From: a virus
Strand: one strand, 5' to 3'
IMG/VR virus record: IMGVR_UViG_3300045970_000382
Location: 92,224 to 156,223 of that record
DNA length: 64,000 nt
Translations under genes and position numbers: made by a program
Notes under the pieces: model-generated
Database searches by the model: none
The model's input: the letters and a program-made list of their open reading frames with translations, nothing else
Told to the model about the DNA's origin: nothing
Shown here: one piece after another, positions 8,499 through 17,629 of the stretch
Position numbering within the stretch: the stretch's first letter is position 1
Layout: every line of letters starts with the position of its first letter

Positions 8499-11084
8499 TT
8501 ATAAATATTCACGATAAAAATCGTAATTTTCGTGTAATTTAGTAGGTACAGAACAAAACTCAGTAGAAGTAAAAACATCAATCTGCTCCTGTTCATACCA
8601 ATTTTTTCCATAACTCATTTCGCAAGTTAAAGGTATATTTAACCATGGGTAGGAAGAAGTATCTAGCATTAACTCTGCAACCAATAAACATGATTCTTCT
8701 AATTTAGAATCTTCAACATAGCATGTTAAATCATCATGGATCATCATAACTATTTCTAGTCCAGAATCACACAATTTATTCATAGCATTAACACAAAGTC
8801 TAGCAGCTAGACTTTGTATTGGAGTGTTAATTATTTCATTGAATGATAGAGGCCCATGTCTACGATGACCTAACATACTTTCAACATAACCATATTTTTT
8901 ATAAAATCCAACTAACCAGTTCTGCCATTTTTTTATACCATGAAAAACTTCCCAAAATTCTTCATTAATAGGTATTAAAATATCTATAGGTATATTTAAA
9001 CCTTTAGCAATATTATAAACAGATGCTCCATAAAATTGTGGGAAAGTCCATTGGTTTTTAATTTCGTTACGAAACTTCTTAATGGCTTTGGGATCATTTA
9101 AAAATTCTATACCTCCTACTGCTTGTGGATATGCTTTGGCAATTTTTTTGCACCATTCTAAATGCACATCATAATCTTCCCAAACCATTTTACAAAAGAC
9201 AGGATCTTGGGATGCTACAGCAATAAGACGTGCTTCAATTTGACCATAATCTGCACAGACCATCCAATGCTCTTCTGGTGCTTTTATGATACGTCTAATT
9301 TCTTTACCTTTACGATTTGGGAAGTTTTGGAGATTTGGGTTTTGAGAAGAAATCCGACCTGTACTAGTAAATAGATGACTAAATTGAGTATGAATCTTTT
9401 TATCTATAGTGTCACTGTGCTTAAAAATAGGATCAATATAAGTGCCTTTCTTTTTAGTTAATGTTCTATTTTCAAGTAACAGTTTTCCAATTGGATGTGT
9501 TATTCTTGCTAAGACGGATTCATCTGCTGACTCTTTTCCTATAAAGAATGATTTATCAAGATTACAGAAATTTTTAATAAAGACTAATACTTGGGCGGGA
9601 GAATCATAGTTAAATACTTTATATCTAGTTTCGTACTTCTTAACGTCAGGCAGTTCTTTTATTTGATTATGAATCTTATCTAATTTTTCACTAAGATCAT
9701 TAAAGATTTCTAAAGTGGCTTCTTCATCAGGAACAACTCCGTTAATTTGTGTAAGTACTAGAGTAGCACTTGATCTTTTTAGATCATTGTAAGGTTTTAA
9801 CATTCCTATTTCTTTTAGAATCTCAAGCTGTTTTTTATATAGCGAGTAAGTCCATTTAACATCTAGACCATTATAAGGAAGTATTTGTTTTAAAGAGTGT
9901 TTTTCTAAATCAGTTCTATCTAAATTTGATATAATCTTTAAATTGAATCCAAAGTATTGTCTTATCAAAAAATCTAATGAATGAGTCCGCATCAACTCAT
10001 TGATGCAGTAAGCCTGTGCCTGAGAACATTCCCATTTGTTCCAATCTTTTAATATCTCCTTACCGAAAATTACTCCAAGCCACTCTTGCTCGAACTTACT
10101 ATTATGGGCCACTAGTTTTTTAACATTTAAGAAAAACTCTTTAAGACGGTTATGTAAAGATTTAAATTGCTTGCTATTCCAAGTTCCTTCTCTGTACTGA
10201 TAAGGGAATGCAACGGTATGTTCAAATGTCCCAATAGATATGGAAAGTATTCTTGAATCCGGTTGGTAAGGACTCAATTGATTCGTTTCAATATCTAACG
10301 AAACTATATCTAGCTTTTCAAAATTATCTAGCCACTTAAACACGGTTTTAAGATTTTCATCTGTGGGAAGTTCAACCCATTCAATACCCAAAGTTAATTC
10401 TGATTTTTTAGGTATCCATGGAGGATTGTAAGAATTTAAAAAATTATCTAATTCATCAATATGACTTTGAAAATATCCATCCCATTCACTTGTTTGGGTG
10501 TATGAACTACCATCTTTCTTTCTTCTTTCCCTATGCTTGCTCATTATAAAAGCTGGATCATGGATTGGATATAGCCAACATCCATATGTGTCTATTTTTA
10601 CAGGAATAAACTTACCGGCATATAATCTTTCTCCACCTTCTAATCCAAACCAAACTAAGGCAGAAGTCCCTACAGCTATAATTATTTTAGGTCTGGATTC
10701 AAGAATATCTTTCTCTATTCGTAATCTACAACATGTTAGTTCTAATTCGTTTTCATCTTTCTTAGAATAGCAATTGAGTATAGAATTAAAACGCGATCTA
10801 TCAAAAACATCTTGTGTTAGTTTTTCTAGAAGAAACTCTATTGAATCTCCTTCTAAGTAGGATCCTATTTCATCTTGAATCCGTGTCATCTTAGGAAGTA
10901 AAAAATAAAAATCTGGATTTTTCACACCTTCAGCATCTAGTTTAGGAGACTTTAATTTAGCTCTATTCAGAGGACAAATTTTACATCCAAGTGCTCTAGC
11001 AGAATGGATCGGCATCTTTTTCGAGATGGTTTTGTTGTTTTTGGTATCATCAAAAAAAAAGGACACTTTAATCTCCGATATCAA
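8499..11084 (-). CDS. Family A DNA polymerase with N-terminal uracil-DNA-glycosylase-like domain
   Basis: 861 residues. Residues ~30-215 resemble a family 4/5 UDG: CKICPL (C34, C37) plus cysteines near 105 and 119 fit an Fe-S site, and IIAVGTSALVWFGLEG and YPIHDPAF match later family motifs, though the first catalytic motif is degenerate. A 3'-5' exonuclease follows (SLDIETN, D264/E266). The polymerase core has motif A ADYGQIEARL, motif B FRNEIKNQ...FYGAS and motif C MMIHDDL (about 783-785). UDG-like N-domains on family A polymerases are known in SPO1-type phages. The start overlaps HNH/AP2 copy 2 by 17 nt. Confidence 0.92.
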   Translation of the reverse strand: MISEIKVSFFFDDTKNNKTISKKMPIHSARALGCKICPLNRAKLKSPKLDAEGVKNPDFYFLLPKMTRIQDEIGSYLEGDSIEFLLEKLTQDVFDRSRFNSILNCYSKKDENELELTCCRLRIEKDILESRPKIIIAVGTSALVWFGLEGGERLYAGKFIPVKIDTYGCWLYPIHDPAFIMSKHRERRKKDGSSYTQTSEWDGYFQSHIDELDNFLNSYNPPWIPKKSELTLGIEWVELPTDENLKTVFKWLDNFEKLDIVSLDIETNQLSPYQPDSRILSISIGTFEHTVAFPYQYREGTWNSKQFKSLHNRLKEFFLNVKKLVAHNSKFEQEWLGVIFGKEILKDWNKWECSQAQAYCINELMRTHSLDFLIRQYFGFNLKIISNLDRTDLEKHSLKQILPYNGLDVKWTYSLYKKQLEILKEIGMLKPYNDLKRSSATLVLTQINGVVPDEEATLEIFNDLSEKLDKIHNQIKELPDVKKYETRYKVFNYDSPAQVLVFIKNFCNLDKSFFIGKESADESVLARITHPIGKLLLENRTLTKKKGTYIDPIFKHSDTIDKKIHTQFSHLFTSTGRISSQNPNLQNFPNRKGKEIRRIIKAPEEHWMVCADYGQIEARLIAVASQDPVFCKMVWEDYDVHLEWCKKIAKAYPQAVGGIEFLNDPKAIKKFRNEIKNQWTFPQFYGASVYNIAKGLNIPIDILIPINEEFWEVFHGIKKWQNWLVGFYKKYGYVESMLGHRRHGPLSFNEIINTPIQSLAARLCVNAMNKLCDSGLEIVMMIHDDLTCYVEDSKLEESCLLVAELMLDTSSYPWLNIPLTCEMSYGKNWYEQEQIDVFTSTEFCSVPTKLHENYDFYREYL

Positions 11085-11799
11085 CGGTGCGATTCATTAG
11101 AGCTATATAAGCTCTTGGATCTATAGTATCTTTATAAACATTGGCTAGTCTTTTAAATTCAGCCTCTTTAGCTACTTTATAAACTTGTCTAGCTTCTTTT
11201 TCTGTTTTATAAGATCCAAGACGTTTTAATCTTCCTTCAATATGACATCTAGCCACATACGGATTTGGCTTACCTTCAACATAAGTAACTCCGAGGATAC
11301 GTTCACCTCTACTAGAATCACCTTTTTCTAAAACATAATTTATTTGTGGTGGAACTAAACAACATGTTTCCGGTGAATATATCTTATTTCCTTTAATAAG
11401 CCAATCTTTGTCCAGTTGGTAATTTAAATCTGAACCCACCATTTGTAAATAATCATGGCAAAAGTTTTGAAAATTAAACCATCTTTCATCTACAGTACAA
11501 CCACGATAAGTAGGCCGTTTTAATTGAGCAGCTTCGTGATAACATCTTTTTAACATATAAATCCAACAATAATAAATTCTTGGATGTGATGTACAAGAAT
11601 ACTCCCCAATACCAATAAATCCAATACCAAAAAATTTAAGTTTTGGGTTTTTAACTCTACCATTTCTTAACTGACCCGCTTGACAAATTTTTTCAGTTCC
11701 ATCTTCAAATCTGACTCTTACGTTAATAGCAGAATTATACTTTATAACAGTACAAAAACCAGATGTATTCGTTTCAAACCTATCTCCAACTTTAATCAT
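11068..11799 (-). CDS. HNH/AP2 homing-endonuclease-like protein, copy 2
   Basis: 243 residues with the same three-part architecture as copy 1: N-domain starting MIKVGDRFETNTSG, HNH-like core (CTVDERWFNFQNF, LDKDWLIKGNKIYSPETCCLVP), AP2 domain (LGVTYVEGKPNPY..LGSYKTEKEARQVYK). Its 3' end overlaps the polymerase start by 17 nt, and it starts 14 nt after the clamp gene. It thus separates clamp and polymerase without breaking either. Confidence 0.85.
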   Translation of the reverse strand: MIKVGDRFETNTSGFCTVIKYNSAINVRVRFEDGTEKICQAGQLRNGRVKNPKLKFFGIGFIGIGEYSCTSHPRIYYCWIYMLKRCYHEAAQLKRPTYRGCTVDERWFNFQNFCHDYLQMVGSDLNYQLDKDWLIKGNKIYSPETCCLVPPQINYVLEKGDSSRGERILGVTYVEGKPNPYVARCHIEGRLKRLGSYKTEKEARQVYKVAKEAEFKRLANVYKDTIDPRAYIALMNRTVDIGD

Positions 11800-11813
11800 A
11801 TTTTATTCCTTAA

Positions 11814-12911
11814 TTAAAAAGCCTTGGTTGAGATCAAGTGCAAGAAATTACCATTGCAACTCTTGCAGGCTATAATGCCACTTGTGTAGCTGATACAGAT
11901 GTGGGTCATTTTAGGTAAAACTCTATTCAATATTTCTGGATCAACTTGGAAACGGCCTGATTCAAGTAGAGTTGCAACTTCAAAGCTATCATCACTCCTT
12001 CCTGATTTAGAAAGTGTGTCGAAGAATATGGTTTTATCTTTGCTTTCAATCTTGGTTATCATTTTGTCTTCAGGGGATACCAAAATACAAGCTCTGCTTA
12101 TGATATTTTCTAATTCTTTTGTTACTTCTATAAAAGAAGTAAACTTATTTTCTAAGGTACCTATCAAGTTTACAAAGTCTGTCTTAGTATCAACGTCTAT
12201 TAAACGGGTAAATATAGTCGTATTTTCATCTATTTCTGCTATTAAGAATAAATTATCTTCATCTTCTGACACATAAAGATCTATATATTCTATATCCTCA
12301 TTATCTGTTGGTTTAGCTTTTATCAATCTAATAAGTTGTTCACAAAAAGTGCTTGGAATAATTACATCTATAACAATGTTATCCATGATATTGGGAGATT
12401 CGTACTTATATCTGCTGACAGTAATTCCATCAATTGAATAAAACTCTAATTTTCCTTCGTCAATAATTAGCCTTACCCCGCTCTTTTCAGGAGAAGATAA
12501 ATCTTGAGAAATACTTACCAGACAACTAGCTAGACCATCTATAACATCTAGTGGTAAAGATATTTTTTGACATGATATTATGTCTGGCATAGTGAAAATG
12601 AAATCCTCTTTAGGTAAGGTAGGGAAACTCATTTTTGTTCTACCACTCTTAAAGATAATTTCATCCATCTTTTTAACTATTTCAACATCATTGCCTGAAA
12701 TAGAATTCAGCATCTTTATAAGCAGAGCAGCGGGTATAGCACATTCTATATTATTTTTGTATTTTACTTCTATAGCCTGTAAATCATTGTAGGCTGTCAC
12801 TTTAGTAGAATCAAAACAAAAATGGGTTAAGATCGGGGCAAATGATCTAGTCATGATAAAGGGATAAGCTTTATCTAAAAGATTTGATAATTCATTTTTA
12901 TTCACTAGCAT
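11814..12911 (-). CDS. Beta-type sliding clamp (DnaN-like)
   Basis: 365 residues, the length of bacterial beta clamps (~366). The N-terminus MLVNKNELSNLLDKAYPFI, the short FICxDS/TAYNDLQA stretch and the three-fold alternation of helix and strand fit the DnaN fold. No catalytic residues are expected. It would tether the family A polymerase and accept the AAA+ loader at 7320-8252. Divergent sequence; recognition rests on length, pattern and neighbourhood. Confidence 0.75.
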   Translation of the reverse strand: MLVNKNELSNLLDKAYPFIMTRSFAPILTHFCFDSTKVTAYNDLQAIEVKYKNNIECAIPAALLIKMLNSISGNDVEIVKKMDEIIFKSGRTKMSFPTLPKEDFIFTMPDIISCQKISLPLDVIDGLASCLVSISQDLSSPEKSGVRLIIDEGKLEFYSIDGITVSRYKYESPNIMDNIVIDVIIPSTFCEQLIRLIKAKPTDNEDIEYIDLYVSEDEDNLFLIAEIDENTTIFTRLIDVDTKTDFVNLIGTLENKFTSFIEVTKELENIISRACILVSPEDKMITKIESKDKTIFFDTLSKSGRSDDSFEVATLLESGRFQVDPEILNRVLPKMTHICISYTSGIIACKSCNGNFLHLISTKAF

Positions 12912-12913
12912 CT

Positions 12914-14437
12914 TTATTTTCCTTTAATTTTGGGTAAGATAATTTTATAATTTATTGAACCTAACAACTCTGTTATATTTTCGGTTACTAATAAATTAAT
13001 TTCATCTGTTGAAAGATTAATTGGGACTTTTAATTCCAAATCCAGTAATTTAATAATAGGTGAGACTTTTATTAATTTTGTTTCAGGTAATTGTTCAGTA
13101 GTTACTGTTATGGATAGTTCTTCTTCTGATTCCACTACAACAGTACTGGATTCATTAATGATTCTTGTTTGTTGTCTTTTTACCAGTTTGATTTCTTGTT
13201 TAACAGGAGTTATTTTTTCAACTTTAGTCTTTTTAAATATGGGATCTGAAGTAATTGATTGTTCTAGTTCCTTTAAAGTTAAATCTGTTAAATGAACTCT
13301 ATTTTTCAATACATGTTGGTAATTATTTTCAGAACTTTTTTGTATTATTATTAACTTTTTCTTAGCTAATACCATTTCAGGTAAAAAATCTTTATTAAAT
13401 TTGTCTTCAATAAAATAATCATTAATGGCTAAACAAGCAGAGGCATAATTATCGTAAGAATAAGATAAAAGAAATTTTAGATTGTCTTCTCTTTCAAAAA
13501 TTCTATCAATAACAGTATAGATTCCAGGAACAGTATTTGAAGATGACGAAGCAGTACCTGCTAAATAAATATTCCCACCTTGTTCATAATTAAAATTATC
13601 TTTATAGTGATTTTTTAATTCTTTTTCTGCATTAATGTAAAATAAGGCATTAACAGTATCGCGTTCTAAATATCCAACATTTTTTTCAGCAGACAATTTT
13701 TCTATAGATGAATTTAAAGATGAGATATATGAATCAATTATTTTTCTATTGGATGGAGTTAAACCATAATAATGACTTGGACTAATAACACGACCTGCTG
13801 TCACTGCTATGCTTTTTATTCTATGAGGAAAATAATCGTATTTAACGACTTCATTATTCTTAATTACAAAATTTGGTATTTGAATATGGCCTAGTCTAGC
13901 TCCAAATCCCCAAGTACTGGAATCACAACTATAAAATGGATATAGTTTTAATATATCAAGAGCAGTTGCAGCAAATCCATGAATCTTTACACGAGGTGAT
14001 CCATCAGGAAGTTGAATATACTGCTCAAATACTCTTTTAATCCATCCCTCATACGGAGCAGCGTAAGGTCCTTTATTGACACCCGCTACGCCTATGTATT
14101 CATAGGCATCTATCATTTTAGATAACCATTTGAAATCTTCAAATAAATGAAATGCAGGAATAGGATATAATCCATTTGATTCCATGTATTTAAGTATGTC
14201 CCAACTGTATCCAGGATGACCAATCACATCTAAAGTCACATAGAATGTAAGATTTTTAGATGCATGTAAGTATCCAATATACTTGTCAAGCATCGTTTTA
14301 AAAAATCTTGTTCTGATTATATTGTAATTTAGATTTGTATTACTTCTGAAGGATTTATCTTCGTAGTGCTGAATATAACGAGCAAAAACTGTATGTGCTC
14401 CACTATCGAGTGATAACCATAACTCTTTATCTTTCAT
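12914..14437 (-). CDS. DpdA-like DNA guanine transglycosylase (TGT superfamily)
   Basis: 507 residues. The first ~290 resemble phage DpdA/TGT TIM-barrel proteins: LWLSLDSGAHTVFAR, FYVTLDVIGHP, PIPAFHLFEDFKWL, YIGVAGVNKGPYAAP, VKIHGFAATALDIL and YPFYSCDSSTWGFGAR. DpdA enzymes replace guanine in phage DNA with 7-deazaguanine precursors, protecting it from restriction. The C-terminal ~200 residues are low-complexity and Ser/Thr/Val/Glu-rich. FolE and QueD nearby supply the early precursor steps, supporting a DNA rather than tRNA role. Confidence 0.72.
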   Translation of the reverse strand: MKDKELWLSLDSGAHTVFARYIQHYEDKSFRSNTNLNYNIIRTRFFKTMLDKYIGYLHASKNLTFYVTLDVIGHPGYSWDILKYMESNGLYPIPAFHLFEDFKWLSKMIDAYEYIGVAGVNKGPYAAPYEGWIKRVFEQYIQLPDGSPRVKIHGFAATALDILKLYPFYSCDSSTWGFGARLGHIQIPNFVIKNNEVVKYDYFPHRIKSIAVTAGRVISPSHYYGLTPSNRKIIDSYISSLNSSIEKLSAEKNVGYLERDTVNALFYINAEKELKNHYKDNFNYEQGGNIYLAGTASSSSNTVPGIYTVIDRIFEREDNLKFLLSYSYDNYASACLAINDYFIEDKFNKDFLPEMVLAKKKLIIIQKSSENNYQHVLKNRVHLTDLTLKELEQSITSDPIFKKTKVEKITPVKQEIKLVKRQQTRIINESSTVVVESEEELSITVTTEQLPETKLIKVSPIIKLLDLELKVPINLSTDEINLLVTENITELLGSINYKIILPKIKGK

Positions 14438-14519
14438 CTATTATCCATTTAAATTTTGCTGTTTAAGCCGTGTTTTTATACAGTGCTATGGTGGTATTAC
14501 CGCCACCATTTTCTAATCG
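14438..14519 (-). other. Short non-coding element 3' of HNH/AP2 copy 3
   Basis: Holds a GGTGGTA / TACCGCCACC hairpin (around 14490-14513) and a TGTTTAAGCCGTGTTTTTA segment resembling the elements at 21741-21839, 32283-32378 and 39288-39390. Likely part of the same recurrent intergenic element. Confidence 0.4.
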
Positions 14520-15119
14520 TCAGCACGTTGTTTTAGTTGAATTTTTACAGGTTTTATCGTGTACTTCATAATTCATTAAAACAATATAAACTCTTGAATC
14601 AAGATTCTTTTTATACATACGAGTTACTCTTTTTATTTCAGCTTCTTTAGCATTTTTATAAGCTAAAAATGCCAATTCAATTGTTGGAAAATGACCTAAT
14701 GATTTATTCTTTTTATTAATGTAACAAAGAGCCCTATAAGGGCTCTTTGTTCTATTTGACCAAGATACTCCAATTGGAAGATTATTATTTTTACTCTTAT
14801 AACATGTCATAATGCAGTTCAGTTCTTGGGGCAGTAATACACACGTATCTTTACTATAGATTTTATTATCTTTAATAAGAATATCTTTGTCAAGTTGCCA
14901 ATTTAAATTAGAACCATTCATAGCTAGATAATCATGACAAAAATTTTGAAAATTATGCCATCTTTCATCTACTGTACAACCAATGTAACTCTGTTGTTTA
15001 TCTTGAACCTTTTTAACATAACATCTAAAGAGCATTGTACTCCAAGTAAAATAGATTCGTCTATGAGACACCGACGAATATTGGCCTTCTCCAAGAATAC
15101 CTACACCATGTGCTGCCAT
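14520..15119 (-). CDS. HNH/AP2 homing-endonuclease-like protein, copy 3 (N-terminally short)
   Basis: 199 residues; the ~45-residue beta-rich N-domain of the other copies is missing. The protein starts at MAAHGVGILGEGQYSS. HNH-like core (CTVDERWHNFQNF, LDKDILIKDNKIYSKDTCVLLP) and AP2 domain remain. The C-terminus ends differently from its paralogues (KTCKNSTKTTC). It starts 2 nt after the ligase stop. It is the most divergent copy and may be losing function. Confidence 0.75.
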   Translation of the reverse strand: MAAHGVGILGEGQYSSVSHRRIYFTWSTMLFRCYVKKVQDKQQSYIGCTVDERWHNFQNFCHDYLAMNGSNLNWQLDKDILIKDNKIYSKDTCVLLPQELNCIMTCYKSKNNNLPIGVSWSNRTKSPYRALCYINKKNKSLGHFPTIELAFLAYKNAKEAEIKRVTRMYKKNLDSRVYIVLMNYEVHDKTCKNSTKTTC

Positions 15120-15121
15120 AT

Positions 15122-16249
15122 TTATTCGTAATTCCTTACACAGATTCCTCTTGCATGAAACGGCACTTTATACTCTGTTAGGTTCTGGTAACGGACTGTC
15201 AAATATTTACCTATTAAGTTCTCTTTGTCTTTAAACCATCTTGTTCTTGTAGCAGCATCGCCTTTTGGCCTCACATTAAATTCAGCACCTAACTTTGTGG
15301 CACACGTAAAAATGATTTGATTTTCTTCTTTACCTACACCACAGTATCCACCTGTGATAATAAATTCTTCTTCAAAGTAATCCTTTAATTTTAACAAATC
15401 ATAAGATCGATAATCTACTTTGTATAAACCATCTTTGTTGCGTAACATACTACCTTCATACCCTTGTTCTACTGCTTGGATATGAAATTCTTGAATTTCA
15501 TCATAGCTATTTACTTTTATAGTCTCAACTAGATGTATATTTTCAGTAGAGCTACCAAACCATTTATTTAGCTCCTCAAATCTTTCATAATAAGGAACAT
15601 CGAGTCTCACAAAATCATAGATATGAAATTGTATAGGATTATCTGATATGTTTTCACGAGATGTTAAAACTCTTTTAATCCTACTTACTATTTGATTCAG
15701 TGGTAAGTTTGGATTATATAATTCTCCATCAAGTATTGTTCCGACAGGGCATTTTTCAAGTATCTGTTTGCTAAAAATATCTAAGGTAGTAAAAGGTTTG
15801 TTTTTTCGTGAAGTAAATTTAACTGTGTTATTAGGCATAACTTCTGCTAAACATCTAACCCCATCCAGCTTTCGTTGTACGTATGCGGGGTATTTAAGTC
15901 TATCAGGGTGTTTAAGATATGACTGTGCCAGCATTGGTAGTATTATCTTATTTTCATTACAATCCTGTAAATCTTTTCGATAACCTTCATCTCGTTTTTT
16001 TTCAGCAGTCGAATCTAATTCAGACCATGCCTGCATAAGTGGAGAAGTTTCATTGCTCTTACCAATATTTTTACCTGATCTAATATGTTTGACAGCTTGT
16101 TGTTTCTTACCGTCAATATATCCATGTTCTACTACAATGTCAGCACTTTTATCATCTTGACTTTCAATCCATCCTGACCAGACTTTAATTTTGCCTGTTG
16201 ATGACTTCCCAAATAGAGTTATTTTATTGCTTATTGTAATCATTGCCAC
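15122..16249 (-). CDS. ATP-dependent DNA ligase with N-terminal WGR-like domain
   Basis: 375 residues. The adenylation motif is KLDGVR (YVQRKLDGVRCLAE, about residue 125), the lysine forming the AMP adduct. Motif III-like ILDGELY, and motifs IV/V EGSMLRN and LLKLKDY follow in order. The first ~80 residues (GKIKVWSGWIESQDD..VEHGYIDGKKQQ) resemble a WGR domain, seen in some phage ligases and PARPs. It seals Okazaki nicks and repair breaks. First gene after the promoter at 16275-16303. Confidence 0.9.
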   Translation of the reverse strand: MAMITISNKITLFGKSSTGKIKVWSGWIESQDDKSADIVVEHGYIDGKKQQAVKHIRSGKNIGKSNETSPLMQAWSELDSTAEKKRDEGYRKDLQDCNENKIILPMLAQSYLKHPDRLKYPAYVQRKLDGVRCLAEVMPNNTVKFTSRKNKPFTTLDIFSKQILEKCPVGTILDGELYNPNLPLNQIVSRIKRVLTSRENISDNPIQFHIYDFVRLDVPYYERFEELNKWFGSSTENIHLVETIKVNSYDEIQEFHIQAVEQGYEGSMLRNKDGLYKVDYRSYDLLKLKDYFEEEFIITGGYCGVGKEENQIIFTCATKLGAEFNVRPKGDAATRTRWFKDKENLIGKYLTVRYQNLTEYKVPFHARGICVRNYE

Positions 16250-16274
16250 TCCTTTTATATTGCTTTAAAAACAT

Positions 16275-16303
16275 ATTATACATAAACTATACAGTCAAGT
16301 CAA
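16275..16303 (-). promoter_or_regulatory. Strong sigma-70-type promoter upstream of DNA ligase
   Basis: Minus strand: TTGACT (16298-16303), 17-nt spacer TGACTGTATAGTTTATG, TATAAT (16275-16280). A near-perfect match to the motif seen at 46859, 54899 and 63082. Confidence 0.85.
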
Positions 16304-16320
16304 GAGTTATAACTTGTTAA

Positions 16321-17055
16321 TTAATCATTAAATTCTACTACACGATTCATTAAAGCAACATATACTCTTGATTCTAATAAATTTTTGTAAAAATTAGCCA
16401 GTCTTTTAAATTCAGTTTCTTTAGCTACTTTATAAGTTAGATATGCTTCTTGTTCTGTTTTGTAAGAACCAAGATATTTATATTTTCCTTTAATACTACA
16501 TTGAGCTATATATGGATTTATATAACGTTCATCATAAGTAACTCCAATACGAAATTCACCTCTATTAGCATTACATTTTTCTAAAACATTATTTATCTCT
16601 TGTGGTACTAAACAACATGTTTCTGGTGAATAGATTTTATTACCTTTAAATAATATATCTTTATCCAATTGCCAATTTAAATCTGAAATCATCATTAGTA
16701 AATAATCGTGACAAAAATTTTGAAAGTTCCACCATCTTTCACAAACAATACATCCAATATAAGATTGTTGTCTTGATTGAGTTTCTAAATCATAACACCT
16801 TCGTAACATTTGAAACCAAACCATATAAATTCTTGGATGTGATGTACGAGAATAATTTCCTACGCCAATATAACCAATTCCAGAAATACTAGGATGATTT
16901 GGATTTTTAACATGACCTCCTCTTAAATTACTTGCTTGACAAATTATTTCAAATCCATTTTCAAATCTAACTTTCACATTTCTTGAATCTATAAATTCTA
17001 TAACAGTACAAGATCCATAATTATCCGTTTTAAAAACATCTCCAATTTTAATCAT
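16321..17055 (-). CDS. HNH/AP2 homing-endonuclease-like protein, copy 4
   Basis: 244 residues, full-length: N-domain (VGDVFKTDNYGS-type opening, VKVRFENG), HNH-like core (CIVCERWWNFQNF, LDKDILFKGNKIYSPETCCLVP), AP2 domain (FRIGVTYDERYINPY..LGSYKTEQEAYLTYK). Its start overlaps the small gene upstream by 8 nt. It lies just above the ligase promoter, so its own transcript ends near the ligase unit. Confidence 0.85.
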   Translation of the reverse strand: MIKIGDVFKTDNYGSCTVIEFIDSRNVKVRFENGFEIICQASNLRGGHVKNPNHPSISGIGYIGVGNYSRTSHPRIYMVWFQMLRRCYDLETQSRQQSYIGCIVCERWWNFQNFCHDYLLMMISDLNWQLDKDILFKGNKIYSPETCCLVPQEINNVLEKCNANRGEFRIGVTYDERYINPYIAQCSIKGKYKYLGSYKTEQEAYLTYKVAKETEFKRLANFYKNLLESRVYVALMNRVVEFND

Positions 17056-17269
17056 TTTTTAGTTTCTCTGAAGTGTTGATTATATTAACCCATTCTTTTA
17101 TAACACGCATTTTACTGTGGGGTGTCAAAACTGAATCAAAATGTAGACGAAATCGATCTATCTCATATTTCGTTACTTCGTTTAGACGAAAAATTCTTAA
17201 GACAGTCTCTTTTAACTCGAAAGGAGACGAATTCTTATTTCCATAAATAGATAGATTGTAACGAGGCAT
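17048..17269 (-). CDS. Small protein of unknown function
   Basis: 73 residues (MPRYNLSIYGNKNSSPFE...), mixed charge, no recognised domain. It sits 3 nt downstream of QueD in the same direction and overlaps HNH/AP2 copy 4. Coding is supported by tight packing and phage-like start spacing. Confidence 0.55.
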   Translation of the reverse strand: MPRYNLSIYGNKNSSPFELKETVLRIFRLNEVTKYEIDRFRLHFDSVLTPHSKMRVIKEWVNIINTSEKLKND

Positions 17270-17272
17270 TTC

Positions 17273-17629
17273 TTATTTTAAAAAACCTTGTAGAACTATA
17301 GATCCATTTTCATTATCTTCTGAAACAGATACTTTATCTGCATTAAAGTGAGTTAAGATTAATTCAGCCAGTAATTCACAGCTTGTTGTACCCATATATG
17401 GTATGTTGTTTATTTTATTGGGGAAAATAGTAGTGAGAAAATCATTGACTCTATGTTTTAGTTCAATAAATTCAATATTACGATCTGAATGATAAACTGG
17501 AATTACTACTTCTATATGAAATATATGCCTGTGATAGTTTTTTAAATATTGGCATTCTTCTGTATCAAGTATATCTTTCCAACAATGAAGTCCCTCGAAT
17601 GTGGTTTTACAAAATATATATCTTTTCAT
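17273..17629 (-). CDS. queD: QueD-like 6-carboxytetrahydropterin synthase
   Basis: 118 residues, the usual QueD/PTPS length. Zinc ligands fit H15 (FEGLHCW) and H33/H35 in YHRHIFHIEV; a C-terminal TSCELLAELIL helix and SEDNENG carry conserved polar residues. The enzyme converts dihydroneopterin triphosphate to 6-carboxytetrahydropterin, the second step to preQ0. With FolE at 19030 and DpdA at 12914 it points to 7-deazaguanine synthesis for DNA. It abuts the glycosyltransferase gene (1 nt). Confidence 0.8.
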   Translation of the reverse strand: MKRYIFCKTTFEGLHCWKDILDTEECQYLKNYHRHIFHIEVVIPVYHSDRNIEFIELKHRVNDFLTTIFPNKINNIPYMGTTSCELLAELILTHFNADKVSVSEDNENGSIVLQGFLK

